From Chitinophagaceae bacterium (GTDB lineage: Bacteria; Bacteroidota; Bacteroidia; Chitinophagales; Chitinophagaceae), in NCBI GenBank assembly GCA_025360525.1, contig JANYCA010000077.1:1-54969 (forward strand): DNA of 54,969 nt, written 5' to 3'. A model generated the notes under the pieces. It ran no database searches, was not told the origin of the DNA, and saw only the letters and a program-made list of their open reading frames with translations. Below, one piece after another: positions 24,966 to 37,026 of this stretch. Numbering within the stretch: position 1 is the stretch's first letter; each line of letters opens with the position of its first letter. Position numbers and translations under genes: made by a program.

Positions 24966-26390
24966 ATGAAAAAAACAACCTTTTTTTGGGCTTTCGGCTT
25001 TTGGGCCAGCCTTGCGTTATCACAGGTTACAAAGGTGGATTACAATGCACAACTTAAAATCATTGACTATTGGTTGAATGCACAACGAGATTTTGATAAG
25101 CTACCCGGCATATCGGTAGCCATTGTACAAGACCAGGATATTATTTTTAAGAAAGGATATGGCTATGCAGATGTGGCAAATAAAATTCCAATGAAACCCG
25201 AAACTATTGGCTCTATCTGCTCTATCTCCAAATTATTTACATCTGTGGGTGTTATGCAACTTTGGGAAAAAGGGAAATTGAGATTAGATGATTCATTAAC
25301 CGCACTGTTGCCGGAGTATAAAATTAATCAGCAGTTTTCAGAATCAGTGCCTATTACGGTACGCTCAATGCTCACACATTCTTCTGGCATAACAAGGGAT
25401 ATCGGCGAAGGCTGGAATGGCCCCAATTTTAGTTTTATAACAACTGATGAATTGAAAAAGACCTTGTTAAATCTTCAAACCCTTTACCCCAGCTCTACCT
25501 ATTTTCAGTATTCTAATTTAGCCATGAGTTTGTTGGGTGAAATAGTAGCTTCCAAATCGGGAACGCCCTATAAAAATTATGTGGAAGAAAATATTTTGAA
25601 GCCGATGAACCTGGGCAGCACACATCCTTACTTGCCCGAGAACTATTGGAAAACCGGAGAAATGGCAAAAGGTTATGGAGGACTTAACAGGCAAGGTGAA
25701 AGAAAACCACTTCCTTTCTTCAATCCGAATGCGCTAACACCCGCTGCAGGCTTTTCTTCTAATGTAATTGATTTAGCAAAATTTGCTTCCTGGCAGTTGA
25801 GGTTGCTGTCCAATTCAAAAGCAGAATTATTGCGGCCTTCTACTTTGAAAGAAATGCAAAGGATACAATGGACAAGCCCGGATAAGAAAATAACTTGGGG
25901 ACTAGGCTTTTACATTCAATTCCAAACAAGTGGTATAACAACCATTGGTCACGATGGTAGCTGCCCTGGTTATGTAAGCTCAGTAATGATTGACCCTAAG
26001 AAAAAAATGGGCGTTACCTTATTGATAAATGCGGCCGCTGATGTGTACAAATACAGCGACCAAATATTCACGATACTGAATAAAGAATTTGATGAAGACA
26101 GCACCACCAAACAAATGGACTTTAGTGAATATGAAGGAAGATACGATGTAAGTGATTGGGGCGGAGAAGCAATTATAGTACCTGTAAAAGGAAAACTCAT
26201 TGTAATGAATGTACCTACTAACGCAGCAGGCATCCACATGAGAGAATATAAATACATCAAGAAAGATGTGTTCCGGCTAATACGTGAAGATGATAAAACT
26301 TTAGGTGAAGAGCTGGTATTTGAAAGAGATGAAAAAGGGACAATTAAAAATATGCGTTCATTATTTTTTAAAAATAATAAAATAAACTAA
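24966..26390 (+). CDS. Secreted serine hydrolase, beta-lactamase class C / PBP4* family
   Basis: A 474-residue exported protein with a serine-hydrolase domain (residues ~28-370) and a ~100-residue C-terminal beta domain. Catalytic motifs are SISK (Ser86, Lys89), YSN (Tyr182) and HDG (His329) in place of KTG. The last is common in esterase- or peptidase-like members and not in true AmpC. Signal peptide MKKTTFFWAFGFWASLALSQ. It could cleave D-amino peptides, esters or lactams. It follows repeat R6 and may be the last cargo of the second island. Confidence 0.88.
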   Translation: MKKTTFFWAFGFWASLALSQVTKVDYNAQLKIIDYWLNAQRDFDKLPGISVAIVQDQDIIFKKGYGYADVANKIPMKPETIGSICSISKLFTSVGVMQLWEKGKLRLDDSLTALLPEYKINQQFSESVPITVRSMLTHSSGITRDIGEGWNGPNFSFITTDELKKTLLNLQTLYPSSTYFQYSNLAMSLLGEIVASKSGTPYKNYVEENILKPMNLGSTHPYLPENYWKTGEMAKGYGGLNRQGERKPLPFFNPNALTPAAGFSSNVIDLAKFASWQLRLLSNSKAELLRPSTLKEMQRIQWTSPDKKITWGLGFYIQFQTSGITTIGHDGSCPGYVSSVMIDPKKKMGVTLLINAAADVYKYSDQIFTILNKEFDEDSTTKQMDFSEYEGRYDVSDWGGEAIIVPVKGKLIVMNVPTNAAGIHMREYKYIKKDVFRLIREDDKTLGEELVFERDEKGTIKNMRSLFFKNNKIN

Positions 26391-26779
26391 GCTAATTAGT
26401 GAATGCTTTTTAAAACAACGAAAGCCTCGTAAAATTTATAGCTATCTCAATTATAACCTATAAGGCAATCGCACAAAAAATTATTGCTACCACATGTGGC
26501 TCAAGCAATGTTGCAGCTGTTGTAGTGCCACTTCCAAAATAGTTTGATTGAAAATCCACTAAAAATGGTTATTAAACAACAAGCTATTACGGAGTATTTA
26601 ACCGAAGAAACGACCGTGCAGGTGTGATCAGGTAAGGCTATAGCACCACACCATCATCTACTAGCAGCGACAATCCACAAGGAGGACTCACAACCTTGCC
26701 CCACCAAAGTAGCTGCAATATTATCTCGCCGGTCGCTGTAAGCTATTCACCATTCTCCATTTCCTTATCTTGCGTGCAG
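26391..26779. other. Gap between serine hydrolase and recX
   Basis: No gene or clear repeat of the cassette family is visible. The stretch contains the right copy of the 17-bp inverted repeat (26745-26761). An open frame from a TTG at 26696 runs into recX but its first 28 residues are not recX-like. Confidence 0.5.
26745..26761 (-). repeat. 17-bp inverted repeat at right edge of second island
   Basis: ATTCACCATTCTCCATT, exact reverse complement of 21367-21383. It lies 19 bases before the recX start. Confidence 0.6.
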
Positions 26780-27250
26780 ATGATGCAGCAACAAAAACAA
26801 ACCCCTCAGCAGGCCTTGGCAAAAATCAAGCAATACTGTGCTTACCAGGAACGATGCCACAGCGAAGTAAAAGAGCGGCTGTATGGTTATGGATTATTGA
26901 AAGTGGAAGTGGAAGAAATTCTCAGCAAACTAATTGAAGAAAATTACCTCAACGAAGAGCGCTTTTCCATTCAATTTGCAGGCGGAAAGTTCCGGATAAA
27001 ACAATGGGGTAAAGTGAAGATTAAATACGAATTAAAGCAAAAATGGGTTAGTGATTATTGTATAAAAAAAGCGCTCTCGCTTATTGATAACGCCGAGTAT
27101 TCCAAAACGTTATACAAATTAGCTGACCTCAAAATAAAAACACTCAAAAGCGAAAAGAATATTTTCATTAAAAAGAAAAAACTACAGGATCATTTATTAT
27201 TGAAGGGATTTGAGCTAAATCTCGTAAAGGAAATTGTTGCTGATTTGTAA
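26780..27250 (+). CDS. recX: Regulatory protein RecX
   Basis: A 156-residue helical protein that modulates RecA filaments. It begins MMQQQKQTPQQALAKIKQYC and shows the RecX repeats: CAYQERCHSEVKERLYGYGL, VEEILSKLIEENYLNEERFS and the basic KFRIKQWGKVKIKYELKQK segment. Two adjacent ATG codons (26780, 26783) are possible starts; the upstream extension from TTG 26696 is rejected. recA is not in the window. Family identification is good. Confidence 0.85.
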   Translation: MMQQQKQTPQQALAKIKQYCAYQERCHSEVKERLYGYGLLKVEVEEILSKLIEENYLNEERFSIQFAGGKFRIKQWGKVKIKYELKQKWVSDYCIKKALSLIDNAEYSKTLYKLADLKIKTLKSEKNIFIKKKKLQDHLLLKGFELNLVKEIVADL

Positions 27251-27269
27251 ACTATTTATTGGATAATAA

Positions 27270-27455
27270 ACACAGGTCATACTATTTCCCGGCCCCATAA
27301 AAAAGACGTTAAGAAAATTTGAATGTGTGGCGTTAAGAAATGAAATTTTTGTTACCGATGACAGGACATGCAATTTGCTTGTAAGTTGCACTAAAGCCCA
27401 GTCAATTACTGAAGTTGGAGCTAATTTCATTTTAGCCGAAGATTCAAATTTTTAG
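27270..27455 (+). pseudogene. Open stretch without a start, possible gene remnant
   Basis: After recX the plus strand stays open for ~61 codons (KKTLRKFECVALRNEIFVTD, then DRTCNLLVSCTKAQS) and ends in TAG, with no ATG, GTG or TTG near its left end. Composition looks coding. I do not recognise it. The rest of the gap 27251-27685 holds palindromic elements. Confidence 0.3.
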
Positions 27456-27464
27456 TCTTTTTTA

Positions 27465-27542
27465 TGAAGCCCCGTCCAACTGGCGTCAGCCGGGCGGGCT
27501 TGATTTTTCTTGTTACTTCTTTGCATCAAGGCAAAGAAGTAA
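27465..27542. repeat. Two palindromic elements upstream of oligopeptidase B
   Basis: AAGCCC near 27466 pairs with GGGCTT near 27497. TTACTTCTTTGC (27513-27524) pairs perfectly with GCAAAGAAGTAA (27531-27542) around a 6-base loop. Such hairpins are common in Bacteroidetes intergenic DNA and may act in termination of recX transcripts. Confidence 0.6.
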
Positions 27543-27685
27543 ACAGAGTCTTTTTAAGACTGGTTAGGCTTTTGCGGCATAACGTAATTATTCTAACAAT
27601 TTATTCAATTTTTTAAAGCATATAAACTGCAGAATATTGCTGTAAGTACAACAGGCAAATTCATCTTACAAATAACAAAACGGGT

Positions 27686-29776
27686 ATGAAAAAAACTATT
27701 TACAACTGGCCTGCTGATACTACAGCACCCACCTGTGAAAAAAAACCGCATCAATTAATTGCCCACGAAGATACCATCACCGACGATTATTACTGGTTGA
27801 ATGACTATTTTAAAAAAGGGCCCGATAGCAGCAAAGTGGTGGATTACCTGCTTGCCGAAAATCGCTATTTTGATACCATGATGGCAGGCACCCAACCCTT
27901 GCAGGAAGCGCTGTACACAGAGATGAAAGCAAGGATTAAAGAGAAAGATGAAAGTGTACCTGTTTTTAAAAACGGCTATTTTTATTATACCCGTGTGGTA
28001 GAAGGCAAAGATTATTTTGTGTATTGCAGAAAGAAAAATTCTCTTGCAGAGATGGAAGAAGTGTTGCTGGATGTAAATGCCATGGCCGAAGGTTATAGCT
28101 ATTTTTCCGCAACAGGGTTTGCAGTAAGTATGGATAACAAACTGTTGGCTTACGGTGTTGATACCGTATCAAGAAGACAATATACGATCCATGTAAAAAA
28201 CCTGGAAACGGGTGAAATATTGAAAGATGAAGTAGAGAACACAGAAGGAGATCCGGTGTGGAGCAATGACAATAAAACGTTTTTTTACAGCTCAAAAAAT
28301 GCGGTAACCCTGCTGGCAGAAAAAATAAAAAAACATGAACTTGGTTGTGATGCAACTACAGACAAAACCGTGTTTGAAGAAAGTGATCAAACCAATTATA
28401 TTGGAGTAAGTAAAACAAAATCAGACAAATTTATTGTTATCACCTCTCAGGGTACATTGAGTAGCGAAGAGCTGTGGCTGGATGCCAATAAACCAACGGA
28501 TGCTTTCACCGTTTTTCAACCAAGGATAACAGGCGTTTTGTATGGAATAGATCATGCAGATGATACCTTCTTCATCAGAACAAATCTAAACGCAAAAAAC
28601 TTTAAAATCGTTACCTGTACCGAAAATAACACAGACAGCAGCAACTGGAAAGAATATGTAGCGCACCAGACCGATGTGCTCATTCAAAGCTTTGATCTGT
28701 TCAAAAACTTTCTCGTTATCTCCGAAAGAAAAGACGGACTTACACAGGTTCATTTGCTAAACCGGAAAGATAACAGCAGCCATTTTCTTGCATTTGACGA
28801 ACCTGCCTACCTGGCAAGTATTGCGAATGTACCCGATTACAATACAGATGTAATGCGGTTCAACTATACCTCCCTCACCACGCCCAATTCGGTGTATGAT
28901 TACAATATGGTTACCAAAGAAAAAAAGCTGATAAAGCAGCAGGAAGTACTAGGCGGCTTTAATAAAACCGACTACAGCACCGAACGTTTATTTGCCACAG
29001 CAAAAGATGGCACCCGGGTACCCATTTCCATTGTTTATAAAAAAGGATTTGTAAAAGATGGCATTGCGCCTTTGTTGCTGTATGCATACGGCTCGTACGG
29101 CATATGTATAGATGCTGCTTTCAACAGTTCCAGGTTAAGTTTACTAAACCGTGGCTTTGCATTTGCCATTGCCCACATACGTGGCGGCGAAGATATGGGC
29201 AGGTATTGGTACGAAGACGGCAAAATGCTTAAAAAGAAAAACACCTTTAACGATTTTATTGATTGTGCTGAGTTCCTGTTGGTTAATAAATACAGCAGCT
29301 CCGCACACCTGTATATCAGCGGCGGAAGTGCAGGCGGTTTACTAATGGGAGCTGTTGTAAATATGCAGCCTCAACTGTTTAATGGAGTTGTTGCAGCAGT
29401 TCCATTTGTAGATGTAATAACCACCATGAGCGACCCAACTATTCCACTCACCACCAACGAATACGATGAGTGGGGCAATCCTGCCATCAAAGAAAATTAT
29501 TTCTACATGAAATCATATTCTCCTTACAACAACGTTGAGAAAAAAGCCTACCCCCATATGCTCGTAACAACCGGTTTGCACGATAGCCAGGTGCAATATT
29601 TTGAGCCGGCTAAATGGGTGGCTAAATTAAGAGCGTATAAAACAGACTATAATATTTTATTGCTGCATACAGATATGGAAGTAGGACATGGCGGCGCCAG
29701 TGGCCGCTTTAAATCTTTAAAAGACACAGCAAGAAACTTTGCATTCTTTTTGGCTTTAGAAGGAATGGTAGAATAG
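27686..29776 (+). CDS. ptrB: Oligopeptidase B, S9A prolyl oligopeptidase family
   Basis: A 696-residue cytosolic serine peptidase cutting short peptides after basic residues. The N-terminal beta-propeller (residues ~75-420) precedes the alpha/beta hydrolase domain. The triad is Ser548 in GGSAGG, Asp633 in TGLHDSQV and His668 in VGHGG. The RGGEDMGRYWYEDGK block typical of PtrB is present. Start at ATG 27686, no signal peptide. Length matches the family. Monocistronic. Confidence 0.95.
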   Translation: MKKTIYNWPADTTAPTCEKKPHQLIAHEDTITDDYYWLNDYFKKGPDSSKVVDYLLAENRYFDTMMAGTQPLQEALYTEMKARIKEKDESVPVFKNGYFYYTRVVEGKDYFVYCRKKNSLAEMEEVLLDVNAMAEGYSYFSATGFAVSMDNKLLAYGVDTVSRRQYTIHVKNLETGEILKDEVENTEGDPVWSNDNKTFFYSSKNAVTLLAEKIKKHELGCDATTDKTVFEESDQTNYIGVSKTKSDKFIVITSQGTLSSEELWLDANKPTDAFTVFQPRITGVLYGIDHADDTFFIRTNLNAKNFKIVTCTENNTDSSNWKEYVAHQTDVLIQSFDLFKNFLVISERKDGLTQVHLLNRKDNSSHFLAFDEPAYLASIANVPDYNTDVMRFNYTSLTTPNSVYDYNMVTKEKKLIKQQEVLGGFNKTDYSTERLFATAKDGTRVPISIVYKKGFVKDGIAPLLLYAYGSYGICIDAAFNSSRLSLLNRGFAFAIAHIRGGEDMGRYWYEDGKMLKKKNTFNDFIDCAEFLLVNKYSSSAHLYISGGSAGGLLMGAVVNMQPQLFNGVVAAVPFVDVITTMSDPTIPLTTNEYDEWGNPAIKENYFYMKSYSPYNNVEKKAYPHMLVTTGLHDSQVQYFEPAKWVAKLRAYKTDYNILLLHTDMEVGHGGASGRFKSLKDTARNFAFFLALEGMVE

Positions 29777-29854
29777 TAGTCTCCGGTAAATTTTACTACA
29801 CAAATTTTCTGTAAGTTTTTTTTGGAACCAGCATTTTAACTTTGTTCAGCTCCG

Positions 29855-29874
29855 GTTGTGTCACTCACTTGTAC
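29855..29874 (-). repeat. Interspersed 20-bp repeat, copy 2
   Basis: GTTGTGTCACTCACTTGTAC, inverted copy of 15597-15616 with one mismatch. Confidence 0.6.
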
Positions 29875-29934
29875 GGTATCTTTCCATGGCATCTTCCCTT
29901 CAAAATGCTACAGAATTATCGGCTCGTTTGTTAC

Positions 29935-31011
29935 TTATTTATCATCAAAATTAATAGATACTTCTTCCGTTAACGGGTGCGCTTGACAGGTTAATATATA
30001 GCCCTTTTCAATTTCGTCCTTCTCCAAACCCCAGTTTACATCCATGCGTACTTTACCAGATACCAGCCTTGCTTTGCAGGTGCAGCATACACCGGCTTTG
30101 CAGGCAAAAGGCAGGTCAGCACCATGTTGCAGCGCTTCCACCAAAATAGAATTCCCGGTATAGTTTACATCAAAGGTCAAACTTCTTCCGTCTGTAGTTA
30201 CAGAAACCCTGCTGCTTTTTTCGCTGGCAATATAGCCAGGTTCAATTGTTGAAGTGTTTTGCTTTTGACCCGGTGCCGTAAATAATTCAAAATGAATTTG
30301 GCCTTCATTTATACCTTGCTCTACTAAAAAATCTTTCACACAAAAAATCATTTCAGCCGGTCCACAAATAAAGAAATCATCGATAAAACTGTACCGTATA
30401 AGTTTAGATAGATTGGCTAGTTTTTCCTTGTTAATTCTGCCATTAAAAATTGCAGCGTCAGCATTTTCCCTGCTTAACAGGTTAATAAAGTTAAATCGGT
30501 TTACATACTTATTTTTTAAGCCTTCCAGCTCTTCTAAAAAAATGATTGAGTTAAAAGTTTTGTTGCTGTACAGCAACGTAAAGTTGCTTTCCGGTTCCGT
30601 TAAAAGGGTTGCTTTTATAATGGAAATAATCGGCGTAATACCACTACCCGCTGCAAAGGCTACATAATTTCTTTTATTTTCTTTTTTTAACGGCGTATAA
30701 AAATTTCCGGTAGGTGGTAACACGTCGATGGTCATTCCGGCTTTAAGAATATCATTTACATAAGTGCTGAAAATACCACCAGCAACTTTTTTTACAGCCA
30801 CCGTTAATTCCTGCTCCTGTGGTGCACTGCAAATAGAATAAGAACGTCGTATTTCGGCTCCGTCAATAATGGTTTTAAGGGTAAGGTTTTGTCCTTGTAT
30901 AAAACTAAATTCAGAAGCCAGTGCTTCAGGAACATCAAAAGTAAGCGTAACACAACCATCTGTTTGAGGTGTTATTTTTTTAATCATCAAAGAATGAAAG
31001 TGAATTGCCAT
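29935..31011 (-). CDS. NAD(P)H:ferredoxin-type oxidoreductase, PaaE-like
   Basis: A 358-residue electron-transfer protein. The FAD-binding domain has RRSYSICSAP near residue 55, the NAD(P)-binding domain has AFAAGSGITPIISII near 128, and a C-terminal plant-type 2Fe-2S domain carries CKAGVCCTCKARL plus a distal Cys in TCQAHP. This is the layout of PaaE (phenylacetyl-CoA epoxidase reductase) and related oxygenase reductases. No paaABCD is in the window, so the partner oxygenase is elsewhere. It is transcribed behind a TetR regulator with only 4 bases between them. Confidence 0.9.
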   Translation of the reverse strand: MAIHFHSLMIKKITPQTDGCVTLTFDVPEALASEFSFIQGQNLTLKTIIDGAEIRRSYSICSAPQEQELTVAVKKVAGGIFSTYVNDILKAGMTIDVLPPTGNFYTPLKKENKRNYVAFAAGSGITPIISIIKATLLTEPESNFTLLYSNKTFNSIIFLEELEGLKNKYVNRFNFINLLSRENADAAIFNGRINKEKLANLSKLIRYSFIDDFFICGPAEMIFCVKDFLVEQGINEGQIHFELFTAPGQKQNTSTIEPGYIASEKSSRVSVTTDGRSLTFDVNYTGNSILVEALQHGADLPFACKAGVCCTCKARLVSGKVRMDVNWGLEKDEIEKGYILTCQAHPLTEEVSINFDDK

Positions 31012-31015
31012 ACAA

Positions 31016-31606
31016 TTATTTTATTATGCCATGTAATAGCAGGTTAACCATGTCGTTTTCCAGCTCTTGTCGAGAAATATTTTTTTTATTTCGTTGCCAA
31101 AACTCAAGCCCACGTACTGCTGAAAGTATCGTCAACACAGCAACGTAGGGATTAATGGGCTGTAGCTCCTTATTTTCAATTCCTGCAGTAATTAATTGTA
31201 CGAGCCTTTTTTCGTAGTTACGACGGATGTTTAAAAAATCGCTGAGGTATGGTTCCTTTAAGTGTTTCCACTCATGATTGGCAACATATATTTCGTCAAA
31301 ATTTTCAGCCATCATGCTGATGTGAAACCGGATGATTGTTTCTAATTTATGTACAATGGAATGATGGCTGTTAGCTATTTGTTCTATCTGTTCAATAAAA
31401 GTATTGCCAACCGTAAAACAGATGGACTGTAACAATTCACTTTTAGAACCAATGTGATTGTAAAGGCTGGGTGCTTCTACGCCCACCCGTTCTGCAAGAT
31501 CTCTCATTGAAGAAGCCGAATAACTTTTCGATTTAAAAAGCATGGCGGCATGTTGTACAATTACAGCTTTTTTGGTGCCGTTATTTCTTGTTTTAATCTT
31601 TGCCAT
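31016..31606 (-). CDS. TetR/AcrR family transcriptional regulator
   Basis: A 196-residue repressor-type protein. The N-terminal helix-turn-helix (MRDLAERVGVEAPSLYNHIGSK, residues ~35-56) is canonical. The C-terminal helical ligand domain is that of PaaR-like regulators. It is the first gene of an operon with the PaaE-like reductase, 4 bases apart. A palindrome 11 bases before its ATG is a likely operator for autoregulation. The ligand may be an aryl- or acyl-CoA, as for PaaR; that is inference. Confidence 0.92.
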   Translation of the reverse strand: MAKIKTRNNGTKKAVIVQHAAMLFKSKSYSASSMRDLAERVGVEAPSLYNHIGSKSELLQSICFTVGNTFIEQIEQIANSHHSIVHKLETIIRFHISMMAENFDEIYVANHEWKHLKEPYLSDFLNIRRNYEKRLVQLITAGIENKELQPINPYVAVLTILSAVRGLEFWQRNKKNISRQELENDMVNLLLHGIIK

Positions 31607-31616
31607 TATTTCAGCA

Positions 31617-31636
31617 AAACTAACGCTAATTAGTTT
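31617..31636. promoter_or_regulatory. Candidate TetR operator
   Basis: AAACTAA and TTAGTTT form perfect 7-bp arms around CGCTAA, directly upstream of the tetR start. Size and position fit an autoregulatory TetR site. Confidence 0.5.
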
Positions 31637-32131
31637 TTAAAATATTGGCTGAATTTGAAAGATAGTTTTTGGGGCCGCACAATTGGGGGAGTGTTATAAA
31701 GGGTATTTCCTTTTTGATGGTATGCAGCGTTCTAGTACTAAATCCGATACACAAAAAAGGCTTTTTTTACTTTTTAAAATACCAACGCAAGCTGCATATT
31801 GAGAAAAGCGTATGTCTCAATAACCTGAGGCAGTAACCCATAAATCTGTGAAAAAAATCAGCATTTTTTATTTGCAGGGTAAACATTACAAGGTAAACAT
31901 CTAATAATCAACTACTAAAATTTTGTTCAAAAATATTGAATAGCTGGTGAAAAAATTACATTTATTCAATAAAGATATTATCTTTACATACGAAAAAGCC
32001 CCCGTTTTTTCACTTTCAACCTCCACTTATCATCCAATCTTCTTTCGAACAACCGGTAACAATTAATTTGTAAATAGTTTATTAAATATATTTTATCCTC
32101 AACTTTTTCTTGTGGTTTCAGAGGTAAGCAA
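31637..32131. other. Gene-free stretch, possible small RNA
   Basis: About 500 bases of AT-rich DNA between the tetR promoter region and a plus-strand terminator-like hairpin, with no plausible gene. A near-consensus -7 box, TATCTTTA, lies at about 31979-31986. A plus-strand non-coding transcript ending at ~32165 would explain the hairpin; no known RNA family is recognised. Confidence 0.25.
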
Positions 32132-32170
32132 GGCCGGAGATTTTTATCTCTGGCCATTATTTTTATACCT
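32132..32170 (+). terminator. Terminator-like hairpin on plus strand
   Basis: GGCCGGAGAT (32132-32141) pairs with ATCTCTGGCC (32146-32155), nine Watson-Crick pairs and one G-T, loop TTTT, followed by ATTATTTTTAT. No plus-strand gene lies upstream. Confidence 0.6.
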
Positions 32171-32200
32171 TATCGGAAATTAGTGAGTTATTTTTTTGTA

Positions 32201-32245
32201 AAAAAAGGCTATAAAAACAATTTAAGAAAACCGGTTTTTATAGCC
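32201..32245 (-). terminator. Rho-independent terminator of the beta-galactosidase gene
   Basis: GGCTATAAAAAC (32207-32218) and GTTTTTATAGCC (32234-32245) form a perfect 12-bp stem. On the minus strand a run of T follows (AAAAAA at 32201-32206 in plus sense), 24 bases past the gene stop. Confidence 0.8.
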
Positions 32246-32268
32246 TTTAAATTTTATTAAAACTGACC

Positions 32269-35728
<3,460 letters not shown>

Positions 35729-36334
35729 ATGAAACACATTATTGCTCTTAGTAAAGATAAAAAACTAAAAAAAATTATTGAACTGCAGGAGCCATACGTG
35801 CTACAAAAAAGAAAACAGGTATGGCTGCATTTGTGTGCCTCTATCATGAGCCAGCAGCTCAATACAAAAGTGGCGGAAGTAATTTATAAAAGATTTTTAA
35901 ACCTTTATCCCAACACAAAACCAACATTACAACTGGTAATTGTTACCCCTTTAGAAACCCTTCGTGGTGTTGGCCTCAGCAATGCAAAAGCCAACTATGT
36001 AAAAAATGTGTGTACGTTTTTTATTGATGAAAAAATTACAGATGCCCGCATTGATAAAATGAGTAATGATGAATTAATAAGTTATTTATCACAAATAAAA
36101 GGAGTGGGACGATGGACAGTTGAAATGATACTGATGTTTACTCTTGGACGGGAAGATATATTTGCACTGGATGATTTGGGAATACAACAGAGTATGGCTA
36201 AGCTTTACAATTTAGATTTATCCAACAAAAAAATACTTAAAGAGAAGATGCTGTACCATTCGGCTAAATGGAGTCCTTACAGAACATACGCCTGCAGGTA
36301 TTTATGGGGATGGAAGGATACCTCCATCCTCTAA
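35729..36334 (+). CDS. DNA-3-methyladenine glycosylase, AlkA-like (HhH-GPD)
   Basis: A 201-residue base-excision repair glycosylase removing alkylated purines. The helix-hairpin-helix is YLSQIKGVGRWTVEMILMF (residues ~119-137) and the catalytic Asp lies in FALDDLGIQ (Asp148/149). A short form lacking the N-terminal TBP-like domain of E. coli AlkA. The last residues (WKDTSIL) run into a CCTCC...GGGGGG REP-like element at 36321-36343, as for two other genes in this window. Monocistronic. Confidence 0.9.
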   Translation: MKHIIALSKDKKLKKIIELQEPYVLQKRKQVWLHLCASIMSQQLNTKVAEVIYKRFLNLYPNTKPTLQLVIVTPLETLRGVGLSNAKANYVKNVCTFFIDEKITDARIDKMSNDELISYLSQIKGVGRWTVEMILMFTLGREDIFALDDLGIQQSMAKLYNLDLSNKKILKEKMLYHSAKWSPYRTYACRYLWGWKDTSIL

Positions 36335-36430
36335 AGGGGGGCAAGGCAAGTGGATAGTAAATGAAAAGAACTTTGTGTAAATGATAATTAAGAACTTTTG
36401 TAGAAGCAAATACTAAATAACGGAAGTTTT

Positions 36431-36904
36431 CTATCCTTCAATCCAACTTACAATTTCTTCTAAATATTTTTTATCGGTTTCATCAAAATCTTTCAGCAAA
36501 ATACTATCCACATCCAGCACGCCGGCAACTACATTATTGCTGAAAAGCGGTACTACAATTTCTGATTTTGATAAACTGCTACAGGCAATATGACCAGGGA
36601 ATTTTTCTACATCGGGCACTACCAATGAATTACCCTGTTGCCAGGCTGCGCCGCATACGCCACGGCCTTTTCGAATTCTGGTACAGGCAACCGGCCCCTG
36701 AAACGGCCCTAAAACCAATTCATCTTTTTTAACCAAATAGAACCCTACCCATAGCCAGCCAAATTGTTCTTTTAATGCACCGCAAATATTTGCAAGGTTA
36801 GCGATTAAATCAGGCTCGCCTTCCATCAACGCTTTTATCTGGGGTAGCAAAGTTCGATACTGCTCTTCCTTGGTGCCTTGTATTATAGATAGATCTTCTG
36901 CCAT
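36431..36904 (-). CDS. msrC: Free methionine-(R)-sulfoxide reductase (GAF domain)
   Basis: A 157-residue cytosolic enzyme reducing free Met-R-sulfoxide with thioredoxin. The GAF fold shows the three functional cysteines in order: Cys74 (ACTRIRKGRG), Cys84 (GVCGAAW) and Cys108 (FPGHIACSSLSKSEIVVPL). These match the Cys84/94/118 set of the E. coli enzyme. Full length and intact. Single gene followed and preceded by short gaps. Confidence 0.92.
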   Translation of the reverse strand: MAEDLSIIQGTKEEQYRTLLPQIKALMEGEPDLIANLANICGALKEQFGWLWVGFYLVKKDELVLGPFQGPVACTRIRKGRGVCGAAWQQGNSLVVPDVEKFPGHIACSSLSKSEIVVPLFSNNVVAGVLDVDSILLKDFDETDKKYLEEIVSWIEG

Positions 36905-36949
36905 GATGATTGCTTATTTATTTGTTAGTGCAAAGATGCAAATAAGGAT

Positions 36950-37022
36950 TCACGCAAAGAGGCAAAGAATCAAAGTTGTGTCGTTTACTTTGATTCTTTG
37001 CCACTTTATTTACTTTGCGTGA
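36950..37022. repeat. Nested palindromic intergenic element
   Basis: Outer arms TCACGCAAAG (36950-36959) and CTTTGCGTGA (37013-37022); inner arms GGCAAAGAATCAAAGT (36961-36976) and its exact complement (36987-37002), loop of 10. It abuts the stop of the dienelactone hydrolase gene. Similar in style to the element at 5344-5453. Confidence 0.8.
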
Positions 37023-37026
37023 GGTA

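Noticed and set aside
24966..26390. True class C (AmpC) beta-lactamase
   Set aside because: The third motif is HDG, not KTG, and a C-terminal beta domain is present. A broader serine hydrolase is the safer call.
8970..26779. Conventional integron, prophage or transposon
   Set aside because: No integrase, transposase, phage structural or replication gene is visible within the window.
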